Assembly (NCBI RefSeq): GCF_030272615.1
Contig: NC_081414.1
Location: 779,874,119-779,938,118 of the forward strand
Length of the DNA stretch: 64,000 nucleotides
Direction: 5' to 3'
Source of the DNA: Cryptomeria japonica
Lineage: Eukaryota; Streptophyta; Pinopsida; Cupressales; Cupressaceae
In this document: positions 10,604 to 22,500 of the stretch, piece by piece
Position numbering within the stretch: position 1 is the stretch's first letter
Layout: every line of letters starts with the position of its first letter
Notes under the pieces: generated by a model
What the model saw: only the letters and a program-made list of their open reading frames with translations
Database searches by the model: none
Told to the model about the DNA's origin: nothing
Translations under genes and position numbers: made by a program

Positions 10604-11770
10604 TGATAAACTTATAAGGAACTTAGAGGTGGGCATGAATCAATGCAATCAAAAACAATAAGACAACTCTAATCGCCACTTTAAATAACTTAAAGCTTAA
10701 TAAACATAAAAGAAATATCACCACATAAGCTAACACCCAATATATCAACCTCCACATAACACCAAGATTTATAGGTGGAAATCCAAAAGTGAAAAACTAC
10801 CGTGGGAGTTAATACCCACAAGATTCATAATCTGCAGAATAGAAATCTTTGATCAGTTAAGGTCTTACAAATATGCCTAGTTAGGAGAAGACACTATTGA
10901 GAGTCACCCAGTTAAGGGATCTACCTTAGCCCTGTTAAAAGCTTTGCCCTGTTAGGACCAACCTTGCAAGAGGATTTAGACTTAAGTTAATGAGCTACCC
11001 TATTAGGGGATTTATGATTTCATGCATATTAGGACCTACCTAGTTAAGAGATTTGACTAGTATAATTGTTAGGAAAATAATAGTAAAATGATCTTCATGT
11101 AGCACCTATGTGCTTGATAAGATCCTCTTTAGTTCTGCCTAATACATCAACAACACACCAATATAGAGCTTCTCAGATTACCACACAAACAAACTCACAA
11201 TATTCGCTCACGATCTCATACATCATCTCATAACTCATCACACTGTTTATAAGCATCAACTTAGTGGGCTAAGAACCTTAGAACAATTTCCTACTTTCAA
11301 TGAATCTGGTCAATCTTGCACTACACGCTTTAATTATGTCGGCCACTGACATAAAAGTCCAAAAATAAAACATTATGTGTATCAATTTACCGATCTTAGT
11401 GACTTTGTTCTATCAATTAGTTATTCTTCTTTATTGACTGCTCTGCACATCATAACTTCCTCATCCTGTTGAATCTATCACTGCAGTATGAAACATAGCT
11501 ACTGGATACAATCTCCAACACTCCTACAAAATCGCATCACCTAACTCTTCATTGATCATTCATACCAATTTCTTGAATACAACTCTATTCTTGTTTACTG
11601 GTTGAAGTCTTATTTGTTGGTTCACTAATAAACTATCTCCTCTATTGGTTATGATTTACCAGTTGGCTTATAAGACTTAGATGACTACCAAAACATAGTT
11701 ACCATCAATAACAACATAGAACAAGTCATCAATCAACCTATTACATCAAAACATCATCATCAAGCCAACA
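10604..11770 (-). repeat. 5' LTR of the host copia-like element
   Basis: A 1167-base LTR with TG at 10604 and CA at 11770. On the minus strand it starts TGTTGGCTTG, like the other copia LTRs here. It abuts the PBS. Its 3' partner would lie left of base 1, so the target duplication cannot be checked; the right flank is CACAC. Confidence 0.75.
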
Positions 11771-11799
11771 CACACCCCCTACCAATCCTACATTTTTAC

Positions 11800-13993
11800 A
11801 ATTTCCTGTTTTTCCCTTCATGCTGAGTCCTGATTTCTTTTAATCAAGACCTATTTTTTGGCCCTGTACAATAGTCATTTCAGTTGAGAAAAAAACTTGT
11901 TGTCATGTCAGCCTACTTTGTAAATTTAATTCATTTACTGGCAGTCAAGTATAAAACAAGGTCTACCCCTCTCATTTTAAATCCTAAGCTAACCTAATCG
12001 AAATCAAGTTCTCAATTATACTCTAGAAAAATTCAATTCAACTGAGCAAGTAATCAATCATTCATCAAGCACTGGAGCTGAAGTGAATTCAAGTTCAAGT
12101 ATTGAAGATGGGCCATGGCATCCATGGTCAATGTTTTATGAAGACATTTTACATGAAACCCTAAAACCTTTGTGTGAAGGTCAAACGAAACTTCATCAAG
12201 GTATACATTATTGTTTCAAGCATTGTAGTCCTTCCCTCAAAAGAAAAGTATTTTATTATAGTACTTCATTACATAATTTATCAATTGAATTTCATGGTCA
12301 ATTGCAATATTAAGGTTTGACCTAAGACAAACCCCTATTTCCAACCTATTTCCTATCCTTTTAATATATGTGGAATACGTACAAAATTTGTACTTAAGAA
12401 TTTTGGTAGATTTAATAGTGACTATAATGGTGAAAATTAGGGTTTCCACCATTAGAGGGATGAAAACCACTAATTTTTGCTTGGGTTGACCATTACATTG
12501 AAAAGAGGGAGAATCCAATAGATTTAGTCAAAAATAAAAAAACATACTAAGACCGAATACTGATTGGATTGATCAAGGGGTTTCCTCTTTTGTGAGTTGA
12601 AATGTTGAATTAAGGTAAAGTGCTAAAAAATGAAGGTAAAACTAAGAAAACAATGAACTACAAATGCGGTATTTTGGCGTGCACCTGAATGTGAGCAATA
12701 TATGCAAATTTGGATCTGATCCTTGAAAAAGCTCCAAAAATATCAGGACCAGTGTGCCCGTCATCATGGTCCTCCTACTTTTTCACATGCCAAAGAGGGT
12801 TGATTCATTTTGGCAAATAATGCCTATTATCAAGAGTACAACTTCGTACCTATTTCCTATACACAAAAAGAAAAGGAAATAGGTTGGGAATAGGGGATTT
12901 CCTTAGGTTAAACCATGAAATTGAGATAAAGATAATTGAAATTACTATACTGAAAGGTTCTCCTTTTGAGGGAGATGTTGAATAATGACTAAAAATCAAG
13001 TACTGTACCTCCTTGTGAAGTTTTGTTTGTCTCCACACGGAATTAGGGCTTGATGAAGTCTTCAACAAAATAGTATGGATGATGTGAACCTCAATGCTTG
13101 ATTCTTGACTTTCTTGCTGCTCCTAAGCTTCAATGAAAACCGATTAATGCTCAATTGCTCTTGAATGCTTGATTGCTTGATCTCATATGTGCGCAATTTC
13201 ATGTTTGTATACTTGTGGATGATTCATAGATGTGTTAGATGTGAAATGAGAGGGGAAAGACCTCCTTTTATACTTTCCCATTAGATAAATTACTAATTTC
13301 CTGACATGAGCGAACATAGAGCAAGAGATCCTACTCAAATTTGAAATAGGACCAAGGGGTCAAATGGGGCCCAATTTAAGGGAGACGAAGTCATGGCACC
13401 CTGGTCCTACCGCATTTTTAGGGCTAGGATAATATGCCAAATGCATCAGAAAATCCCTTAAATGATTTGCAATTCATGAGAGGCATGAGCATGACCATGT
13501 CCCAATCAGGCCAAGGGGTGCAAATGCTAAGGTGGGCACCCAATGCGGTCAAAATTGTACAATAGTACGATTTTAGGATGGTACAATGACGAGTAGGTTT
13601 AGCTTTTGATGGTGGAAAATTCAAATGACTAGGGCAGATTTGTGCTACCTGGTCCCGAAAAATCAGGCCAAACTTCTAAGAATAGGTTCTAAACATCTTT
13701 TTTTCCTTAGATCTCGATTTGTGCCTCTTTGGATATCTATAACAGTCTATTTTCGATAATTCACTTTTATTATTCATACTTTTACCCTAATTTCACAATT
13801 ACAATCCAAATTAAACTAAGAAAGAGAATAGCCAATACTAACCAGTAATCCAATAAGAATCTTAGCCCTTTCCTTATTTGCATTGAGGCTAGATATATTT
13901 GGGTTCAGTCCTCTTTCAATGTAGTGGTGTTAGTTTGGTTATTTAGTGGACTTACTTGGTGAAACCCTAATTCCTAATTTTCACAACTTTACA
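11800..13993 (+). repeat. Gypsy-type LTR copy 1, interrupted by an inverted relative
   Basis: The stretches 11940-12345 and about 13555-13993 match, in order, the LTRs at 26.8-27.7 kb and 48.4-49.3 kb. Each has a TATAAAA box (here about 11952), a pyrimidine-rich block after it and a shared GGTTTGACCTAAG segment. The right end is TTTACA at about 13993; the left end is uncertain. The middle 1.2 kb is foreign and contains an inverted related LTR. Confidence 0.65.
12690..13300 (-). repeat. Inverted gypsy-type LTR fragment
   Basis: Read on the minus strand it shows the same landmarks as the plus-strand LTR around it: TATAAAAGGAGG at about 13265-13276, the Ser/Thr-rich-looking middle, and the motif ending in GAAATCCCCTATTCCCAAC near 12880-12900. 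It therefore forms a large imperfect palindrome with 11940-12345. Confidence 0.6.
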
Positions 13994-14640
13994 ATATCTA
14001 CTCACCAAATAGAACCGCCTCTTCTGGAGATTATCAATGGTTAGGAACTTCCTGTGGTAGACCATTCACTAGAAAAAATAGATCTCAGGGGTAACTTTAG
14101 AATTCTATAGTGACAACCAATTAAACGATGTCTAAGGAGAAGGAGAAATGAGCTCAAATCCAAATTCACTAGAGTATTGGCCATCCTTAGAGGGGCCCTT
14201 GACTAAGCTATAAACAAATTTCTCTCTAAACAATTTTAGAGGGTTGAGAATCCTAAGAATTTCAACAATCGCAGTTCTGAGGGGGGAACAAAATCCTACG
14301 TGGAGAATCTCCAAACAGGCAGAAAGGTACCAAGAACCAAATAGTCAACCCAAAAAACCCCATATTTATCAACCAAAGAATTCTCCATAGTTGATCAAAC
14401 AAGGTGGAGCTCCAAGTGGGAAACCGAAACCCAAGGGTCTTTCCAAAATCTTATGTGTCGCCCATTGCCAACCTGCCAAAGAAAACTATTCAGTGCACTC
14501 ACTACAGTAGAAAATAATTATGACTGTAAATTAACTATTCAGTGCACTCAATACAGTAGAAAATTTTCTATTTTATTAATAATGCATTAATGTGTAAAAT
14601 AATTATTAAGTGCACTTCAGTATTAAATTATTATTTTTTT
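13994..14640. other. Gypsy 5' internal remnant or spacer, no gene recognised
   Basis: This stretch follows the gypsy LTR and could be its untranslated leader and start of gag. A weak plus-strand frame near 14130-14460 has two stops and no domain I recognise. The AT-rich end (14500-14660) contains two near-identical CTATTCAGTGCACTCA words. Confidence 0.35.
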
Positions 14641-14852
14641 GTTTAATAATGTGAATGCTCATTTCTATGGAAAAGAAATTAATCTTTCAAAGCTGACCGG
14701 GAAAATCTTACGCCTACTATCATCATCTTTTGTTTAACTCGGAAGAAAATGACCAAAAAAAAAGCTATTGATGAAAAACCATGGGTCATCTAGAATTTAG
14801 TCGGGCACTATCCTAATTTCATAGACTTGAACGTTTGAAATTATTGGCTACA

Positions 14853-14943
14853 GGCAGTCAATGTCTGAATTCGTTAACGCGGGATTGACTGCCCTACTTC
14901 GACCATGTCGCTCATTTGGTAGCCTGTTTATTTTCTATTTAAA
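14853..14943 (+). promoter_or_regulatory. Core promoter of receptor kinase gene 1
   Basis: A TATTTAAA box lies at 14936-14943, about 24 bases before the ATG. Upstream, GGCAGTCAAT (14853-14862) and ATTGACTGCC (14884-14893) form a perfect 10-base inverted repeat with a 21-base spacer. Each arm contains TTGACT, the core of WRKY-bound W-boxes. The block from about 14880 to the TATA box is conserved upstream of gene 2 and in the relic at 24.6 kb, supporting it as a real promoter. Regulation by WRKY factors is inference. Confidence 0.65.
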
Positions 14944-14966
14944 TTCGAAAATATAATTGTTAAGAA

Positions 14967-17384
14967 ATGGCGAAGATGTATTTGTTACTAGCAGTTGCTG
15001 TGATTATTGCAGCGAATTATTGCAGTGCAGTAGAAGTGCATGGCGGAGACACGCTTCTAGTGGGTTCTTCCCTCTCAGGAAATCAGACACTAATTTCGAG
15101 AAATGGAACGTTTGCATTTGGGTTTTTCAATCCGAGCGGAGCGAATAATTGGTATATTGGCATCTGGTATGCTCCAACCTCTCAGAAAGCCATAGTCTGG
15201 GTGGCTAACAGAGACAATCCTGTCACAAACATGCCTGGTGTTCTCAAATTTTCGAGAGGCGGTCATCTCACATTGTTGGATAGAAAGGGCCGTTCCGTTT
15301 GGTCGAGTGATAATGGCCAGAAAGGATCGCGGGCTGTAATAACGGACTCTGGTAATTTCATTGTGCTGGAAGCCCACAACGAGTCTGCGATTCTTTGGGA
15401 GAGTTTCGCGCATCCGACAGATACATTGTTGGCTGACGCGAAGCTGTGGAAAGGAATGACACTAACTTCCTGGAAGAGTTCTTCGGATCCTGCAAGTGGG
15501 CCCTTCTCTTTCCGAATGGACGTGTCTCCAGGAAAGACGGAGTTGATGATGTTGTTTAACAATACCGTTCCATACTGGTCCAGTGGAGAATGCATTGGAT
15601 ACATTGGACACAATTATTTTACTAAGGTTCCAGAATTGGAAGGTCAGATGAAAGTTAAAACCTCGTGTGTGCGGCTTTCTCCTTCAAGAATATATGTTTA
15701 TTTTGGCCTAAATCCCATAGATCATATGATCACGGGGCGGTTCCTATTAAATGATAATGGCGAATTTGAACTTTACTTCTGGATGGATGATGGTAGGTGG
15801 AGTCTGAGGTGGTCAACATACCGAGGTCAATGCAGTGAATATGATATCTGCGGGGCATATGGACTGTGCAATGCTAATGATGTGTGTAGTTGTGTCCAGG
15901 GCTTCATGCCCAAGCACGGCTCTCAAGGTTGGTGGTCAACTGGGTGTACTCGGCGGAAACCCCTGCATTGCTCTGTCACGGAGGGCACAACCGATGGCTT
16001 CTTGGAAGCCAAGAACCGATACTTGCCTGAAAAAGAAGCTGTCTTAATCAACAACGAGCCAACACAGCAAGGCTGCCGGACAGCTTGTCTCCACAATTGT
16101 TCCTGCACAGCCTTTGCTTTCGCTTATTCCGATCCACCCGTCTGCAGACTGTGGTTTGGAGATTTATTCGGAATGAGCGTTTTGTCTCAGGGTCAATCCG
16201 TCTTCGTTAGGCTGGCTGCTTCTGAGTTCCCGCCCTTGATATCAGAGCAAAGCAACAAAACCCCTGCACTTACAATTTTACTTTCTGCCGGCGCATCATT
16301 TTTTGTTGTTTCAGCTCTCCTGTCGGCCTCATTTATTCTCTGGAAACGTCGAGGACTGTCGAAGAAAAATCTTGAAGAGGAGGTGCCACTGTCGCTCAGA
16401 ATATTCAGTTACAAGGAGCTGCGAATTGCAACGGACAATTTCAAGCATAAGCTGGGTAACGGAGCATTCGGCTCTGTTTTCAAAGGAACTCTGCCAGACA
16501 ACAGGCCTGTTGCGGTTAAGAGATTAGAGGGTTCCACGCAAGCAGAAAAACAATTCCGTGCTGAAATAATCACCACCGGTAGAATACAGCATCTGAATTT
16601 GGTTAGGCTCTGGGGATTCTGCGTAGAAGGCTCTCGAAGGCTACTGGTGTATGCGTACATGCCCAATGGTTCTCTAAACTCCTTCCTCTTCTCTCAGTCG
16701 GAAGACGCAGAGAAGGTTTTGGATTGGAAGACCAGGTTTGAGATCGCACTGGGGACTGCTCGAGGATTAGTTTATCTCCATGAGGAATGCAGGGATCGCA
16801 TCATTCATTGTGATATCAAGCCTGAAAACATTCTCCTTGACAGCGACTTCAGCCCAAAGGTGGCAGATTTTGGGCTAGCGAAGTTGGTCGGTAGAGATTT
16901 CAGCCGCGTACTGACGACCACAAGAGGAACTCGTGGGTACTTGGCTCCCGAGTGGATCTCCGGCCTTCCTATCACTTCCAAGGTGGACGTATATAGCTTT
17001 GGCATGACCTTGTTGGAAATTATATCTGGCCGAAGAAATTTGGATTTGAAGGTAGACGAAAGTAGGTTGTACTTTCCTACCTGGGCTTCATCTCAAATTC
17101 AGAGGGGAAACATAAGAGACATTGTGGATGCAAGGATAGCAAGCGAGGCAAATATCGAAGAAGTTAGAAGAGCCACTGTGGTGGCTGGGCTGTGCATTCA
17201 AGATGATGAGAATCAGAGGCCGAGCATGGGTGAAGTGGTGAAGATATTGGAAGGCACGATTGAGGTTCCTGTGCCACAAATTCCGAGGTCTCTACAGGTC
17301 CTGGTTGGTCAGGTAGACGACGACTACACCGATAGCTATGGTGAACATCCTTCCATATCAGGTGATTCCGTACCAGCAAAATAG
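14967..17384 (+). CDS. G-type lectin S-receptor-like serine/threonine kinase (gene 1)
   Basis: A single 805-residue ORF without introns. Residues 1-21 look like a secretion signal. A bulb-type mannose-lectin domain follows (about 27-145, with NRDNP and WESFAHPTDT), then an S-locus glycoprotein region (about 200-285). An EGF-like module has Cys at 289, 295, 301, 307, 309 and 327, and a PAN module has Cys at 335, 370, 374, 378, 380 and 393. One membrane helix is at about 436-459 and the kinase at about 495-765. Kinase residues are complete: LGNGAFGSV loop, K518, HCD at 614-616, DFG at 634-636 and APE at 660-662. The Cys in HCD makes it a non-RD kinase, a class common among immune receptors. It should sit in the plasma membrane and phosphorylate Ser/Thr after binding an unknown ligand. 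Start: first ATG after the TATA box, followed at once by the signal peptide. Confidence 0.96.
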   Translation: MAKMYLLLAVAVIIAANYCSAVEVHGGDTLLVGSSLSGNQTLISRNGTFAFGFFNPSGANNWYIGIWYAPTSQKAIVWVANRDNPVTNMPGVLKFSRGGHLTLLDRKGRSVWSSDNGQKGSRAVITDSGNFIVLEAHNESAILWESFAHPTDTLLADAKLWKGMTLTSWKSSSDPASGPFSFRMDVSPGKTELMMLFNNTVPYWSSGECIGYIGHNYFTKVPELEGQMKVKTSCVRLSPSRIYVYFGLNPIDHMITGRFLLNDNGEFELYFWMDDGRWSLRWSTYRGQCSEYDICGAYGLCNANDVCSCVQGFMPKHGSQGWWSTGCTRRKPLHCSVTEGTTDGFLEAKNRYLPEKEAVLINNEPTQQGCRTACLHNCSCTAFAFAYSDPPVCRLWFGDLFGMSVLSQGQSVFVRLAASEFPPLISEQSNKTPALTILLSAGASFFVVSALLSASFILWKRRGLSKKNLEEEVPLSLRIFSYKELRIATDNFKHKLGNGAFGSVFKGTLPDNRPVAVKRLEGSTQAEKQFRAEIITTGRIQHLNLVRLWGFCVEGSRRLLVYAYMPNGSLNSFLFSQSEDAEKVLDWKTRFEIALGTARGLVYLHEECRDRIIHCDIKPENILLDSDFSPKVADFGLAKLVGRDFSRVLTTTRGTRGYLAPEWISGLPITSKVDVYSFGMTLLEIISGRRNLDLKVDESRLYFPTWASSQIQRGNIRDIVDARIASEANIEEVRRATVVAGLCIQDDENQRPSMGEVVKILEGTIEVPVPQIPRSLQVLVGQVDDDYTDSYGEHPSISGDSVPAK

Positions 17385-17622
17385 TAGCCTTTTTTATAGT
17401 GGGAGAAACTAAGCTTGTTGCCATGTTTTCTAATTTAGAACCCCATCTTTTAAATAGGAGAACAATAGGAATGGAGGTTACGAAATATTTCCTATATCTT
17501 GGTCCATTTATGTACATTAAAAGTTGTTTGCATATTTTCTCAAGTGTTTTCATGCTTTATATATATAGAAAGGATATAATTTATAATCTATTAAAGTCGT
17601 TTCATATATATGTAAAATTTAA

Positions 17623-17628
17623 AATAAA
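17623..17628 (+). terminator. Possible polyadenylation signal of gene 1
   Basis: AATAAA lies 239 bases after the stop codon, in AT-rich DNA where the word is common, so it is weak evidence. Confidence 0.3.
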
Positions 17629-17639
17629 AGTATATCATT

Positions 17640-20600
17640 AATCTTTTTAATATTATTTTTTGAATTAATTAATTAATTTAGTTTTTAAGGTAATCCATGT
17701 ATTACAAGTAGTTGTTTGGTGAAATCGTCATCAAGGTTCAAATTTTTGTTGGGATCCAGGCTCGCAAGCTTGGTACATTCATTGGATTGGTATGCAGGCT
17801 TGGTAATTTCACTGGATTGGTGTGTTCACATATTTGAACAACAATAATGTTTAACACCTTAAAAAGTGCCCCTTACTGATTAAAAAAAACTGTTTTTTTA
17901 TTTCTCATTTATATTTTAAGATATGTCTTTTTTCATGTTTTAAAATATATTTATATTAAGATTATGTTGATTGTAATATACAAATCTTAATAAACAATCT
18001 TATTTTTTAAAATAATATTAGAAATTTAAAAGCAATAACTGCTTTTTGTAACAAAATACAAGTTTTATTGATGTAATATTATAGGCTTTATAAAGATTAA
18101 AGGCTTTCAACTCATTTTTCTATCATGTTTACTTTGAATTAAATATGGCTCCTACTCTCCTCATTATTAGTTTCATAAAGAAAATATCACTCTAGATTTA
18201 CTTAGTTGTGTTTGAAGCAATGATTGCTCATTTTCATAGATAAAATATTATTTAATGATTTATAAATTTTAACAATTTTTATGATGTACATAAAAGTGTT
18301 TAAATGTGATAAAGGATTTGTTTAATCATGTAAATAAAAAATGTCGTTTAGCTTATTCAATGTCTTCATTTATGTTTAGATTTAAAACCATAAGATATTT
18401 AAATTATATGATCAAATACATATATAATAATAAATAGGTAAAATTTGTAAATGATATAAAAGAAACATATATAAATATATTACTCATCTTGTTTGAGATC
18501 ATTTCCTTCTTGTCCAAAGAGGCAAGGTGGATATAGGTAGAAAATTAGAAAATGGACTCGCTTTGTCTTATTACATTGTTGGTCTTTGCGCTACCTTATT
18601 CCAATTTTCTAGTAAGATCTTCATGTGGAAATTGAACCTAGATTCCTCCTAAAATAATGTCTACTTGGATTCGCGAGGTTTTTTCTTGTTTGTAGGAGCA
18701 AGTTGATTCTTATTTAATTGAATAAGTAGCTAGTCTCATAGTTGTTAAAATGAAGAAAAAATTCTATTTATTAAGTGGGCGAGATTCAGTGGAGCACAAA
18801 CCTCATTATGGTCTCCATGTGTGCTTGTGACACCAATATAATTATGTATTGTGTAGTTTTGTAGATTTTTTATCTTTGATGGAACAACATGTGTTTTACT
18901 TTAGGTTTTTAATTGATTTTTTATTTGCACTCATGGGGATCCTTTTATTTATTTATAAATTAGAGAGAAATTTTGATTTATAAGAGATCTTATTATTTAT
19001 TTAAATAAGAGCATATCTTGTTGAGGATTCTCAAAGCTCACTTAATCACTACACTTCCTCCTCTTAAACATTACTAAATTTTTTTTTCTTTTGTACATAT
19101 CATCGAGTTCTTGGAATTTCATGAGTGAGTATTGAGCGTTGAAAGATAAAATATACTTTCTTGAATTTTTTGATATCACTCTTCTATTATTTAATGACCT
19201 TTTTTCTTCTTCACATGAAAAATGATATTAAGATTCACGTCTATCTAGTTCATTCTACATGATAATTATGTTATCACAAAGTTCTTACACCTCTAGACCT
19301 CTTCTATTGTGTTCCTACCAACCATGTGGCACTTTTAGCTTTCATTTCTTTTTCATTATCATTCATTGCGGTGCAAATATTATATGTAAGAAACAATAAT
19401 TTTCTATATGGTAACAACATAAATGCCTTCATCACGGTTGTTCTCATAAATATTTATGGTGGCAAAGATAACTTATTTTGGACGTGTACATTCATTATAA
19501 GTATTTCCTCTCTTCTCTCTTATCGTCTTATTTTATTTAAAATATCTACACACCATATACGCTAATATTGTAAGGGGGTCATATTCTCTTCTCACTTGTG
19601 TATTCATACATGAAACTTATCTATATTTTCCCTCTATGACAATTAAATTTATATTTTTTATAAATGATCATCTAAAACAATGCAAGTTGTTATATCATAA
19701 TCAATTTTTAATATTATCATTTGCATGATCCCTAGCTATATAGTAAGCTATTTTTTCCCTCTACAACACTTATTTAAATTTATCTTTCATATCATTGGGT
19801 CACCTATCAAATTTATCTTTTATATCATTGTTCCACCTAAAATAATGCAACATTTATTTTGTGTGTCTTATCCAATTTATCTTTTACACAAATGATCATC
19901 TAGCATAATACAAGTTGTTAGATCATAATTATGATTTAACATTATCATCTACATGACCCCTAGAAATAGAGTAATCTATTATCTGAGTTAAGTAATTTTC
20001 TCTACATTGATTTCTTCCTTGTTTTAGCTACATTCTCTTCTTGAGGCGATTAATCATAACATTTTTTTTTTTTGGAGAATTATTCTATGTTATGTTTCCC
20101 TTATATTTTGGGGATGAAATATTGCATTATGACAACCTCCCATATGAAGGTCTCTTTAGCTTTGTTAACAAAAAAAATTCTCATGTTCTATTTTGTGTTG
20201 TTCTCCTATTTGTATATATACACACCTCCAAACAAAGAAGAGATCCTCATTAGGGTTGCATCTTACAATAAGGGGTAGTGGTCTTTGAGCAAGTATACAC
20301 ACTTCTCAAAACAAAGAGAAGGGATCCTCAAGAAAACATACACACCTCTCAAGCACTAGTTGTCTATTCCCATCTATGTGAAGACAAGGAAAACCATACT
20401 GGAGAGAGTGTTATCTTGCTACCTAGAATAAATTACGATTGCAATGCATAAGAACATGCCACCATGAGTGTGAGTGAGTGCCCGTAAAGAGATACAAATG
20501 TCACATATTGAGGAAAAATATAGTAGCCAAGGAACTTTAATCGATGATGATAGCAGAAAAAAGAAACTTATTATCACTTTTAATGTGAATCATACCATCA

Positions 20601-22495
20601 TTATGAAGATTAAATGTCTTATATTTGGTAATGGTATGGCCAACTATGTAGTGATATGTACAAAAAGTGTGATTCATTTGATTAGATATATTATGTTTTG
20701 AAAAGGGAAGACTAATATAAATGGATTCTAAGTCTTAGCAAAATTTTGAATCCCTACTTGTACAAACAAAAAATGTGTAAAATTTGTTGTGATGTATATG
20801 TCTTGCCTATGCCAAACCTTGTGTTGGGGTTCCTACCTAGACACAACAAAATGATCAGATATAGTACATAGCCTCACAAGGAAATAGTCTAAATAAATGA
20901 TAGATACAAAAATAACAAGAATATAGAAGGTATGAAACCATTGCAAGAAGTTCCACATTAAGGTGGTGATGAAATTCTCTTTTCAAAGTCCTACAATTTT
21001 TAGTACAATAACATAATGAAAGCAATAAATGAGAAGCACAAATCACTAGTCGAGTGTAGAGTACTTCTAGTCTATTGCATTATAGTTTGATAGCTCATTT
21101 TTTGAAGGATTGTTCTATATTGGATTAGATTAAATTATACTACAATAGTCGATAGGAAAGGTAAAAAAAAATCTTTATACAGAAATCACAAGGTTATTTT
21201 AGGTTTAGGCCAAAACATAATGATCAAATGCAAATATCAAGATTGAATCACAAAAGAAAAAATGATGACACTCACAATACCCCGAATTTGAACCCCTTTT
21301 GGTTGGATTGGGGAGGAGGGTGCTTGGGTCTAACCAAAAGATGGCCTAAAAATTGAAGAGCCAAGTGTCGAGACCCTTAGCAGAAGACGTAGTCTCAAAT
21401 TTCATGCTTAACAATGATTTAATTGTAGAATTTTTGGTAAATTTTAGAATAAAATAGAGCATAAATTTTCTTAAAATGAACTGTATCAATGCAAACTAAA
21501 TCAATTTCCAAATAGAGCATGAAAATTTTAAGGTAAAGAATTTACATGCTACACTAATATTGATCATACTTTGGATTATATAGATGTATCTAGAGCCATG
21601 TTGTTAGAGGTCAATTAGATATATCATTTCTCTTGTCTAGCATCTCCTATATTCTCCAAATACAACCCTGTGGAAGTATATGTTATAGGTCTTTACAAGG
21701 TTTTTAATATAATATACAATTTGAAATTTGTTATTCATAATAGAAATAATGGTTCTACTATAGGCTTCTTCATTTCTTTTGGCTAGTTAAATATCTCTAT
21801 TTGTTCCAATTATTTTCTAAAGAAAATATTGTATTCATTAAAAAATCACTCTCTAAATTTATTATATAGGAAATAGAAAATATTGAACATCTTGTGAGTG
21901 TGTTTTTCAAATTAGACTCTCTGACATATATGCTAGAATACAGAACTACTGTAAGCTCCGAACTGCATGACAATGAATCTAGAGGGTGTGTTCTAGTTCA
22001 ATCTCTATTTTTAAGCACAAGAATTATTTATTTAATTGTCATCATTTATATGGATTTTAATTGTAAAGGTATACATATTGTATCTTGGTAGAATTAACAA
22101 AAAAAAAGAAACAAGAATCCTTTTGAAAATATGAAGATAAAGAAGCTCATACAAAATGCAACATGGAAATGGCTATTTTTTGTGGCCTTGTTTCAAGCTA
22201 TAATGTTTCCCATGGTTGCTACTTTAGTGTATGTGCATAAGGTGTTCTACTCTTCTCATAGCACAATGCTTTTAATAAATTGCAAATTAGTAGATATAGT
22301 CTACATATATCACATTAGGTAGATGTAAAAACTAAAATGTTTATGTTTTTTTTTATATTTAAAATTGCACTCTTCTTCATAGTACAATATTTATTATGAC
22401 GAATAGGTCTATATATAATTTATCAATTTAATTTCTAATGTTAAAGATATCTGTATAGAATGTAAGAAAAATGTTGAATTCATGGTATTCATGGT
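17640..22495. other. AT-rich spacer, no gene recognised
   Basis: Only short ORFs with no recognisable domain occur, and codon-like structure is absent. Words such as ATATAT and runs of T are frequent. The only structure I can support is a direct repeat at 19646-19980. A block at 20770-20840 resembles 30050-30110 loosely and may be part of a dispersed repeat. Confidence 0.5.
19646..19980 (+). repeat. Two diverged direct repeats, about 105 bases each
   Basis: 19646-19750 and 19874-19980 share the order AATTTAT, AATGATCATCTA, CAAGTTGTTA, ATCATAAT, ATTATCAT and AT(A/G)AC/TCCCTAG at an offset of about 228 bases. They look like an old segmental duplication in the spacer. Confidence 0.6.
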
Positions 22496-22500
22496 AATCA

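Larger units (their letters stand above)
1..11770 (-). mobile_element. Copia-like LTR retroelement, host of a nested insertion; 3' end off window
   Basis: Read on the minus strand the order is 5' LTR (10604-11770), a decayed initiator tRNA-Met primer site, a gag-like ORF with four zinc knuckles, a spacer and a long ORF of unknown family that runs past base 1. The gag is cut by a second element at 3925-9876; both cut edges carry GTTTG, and the reading frame matches across the cut. No protease, integrase or reverse transcriptase of this element is visible, so it may be non-autonomous, or its pol may lie beyond the window. The 3' LTR is not present. Confidence 0.75.

Noticed and set aside
15090-15613. 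Minus-strand ORFs inside the receptor kinase genes
   Set aside because: Both genes show the same mirrored ORFs because the sense proteins are conserved; no independent evidence.
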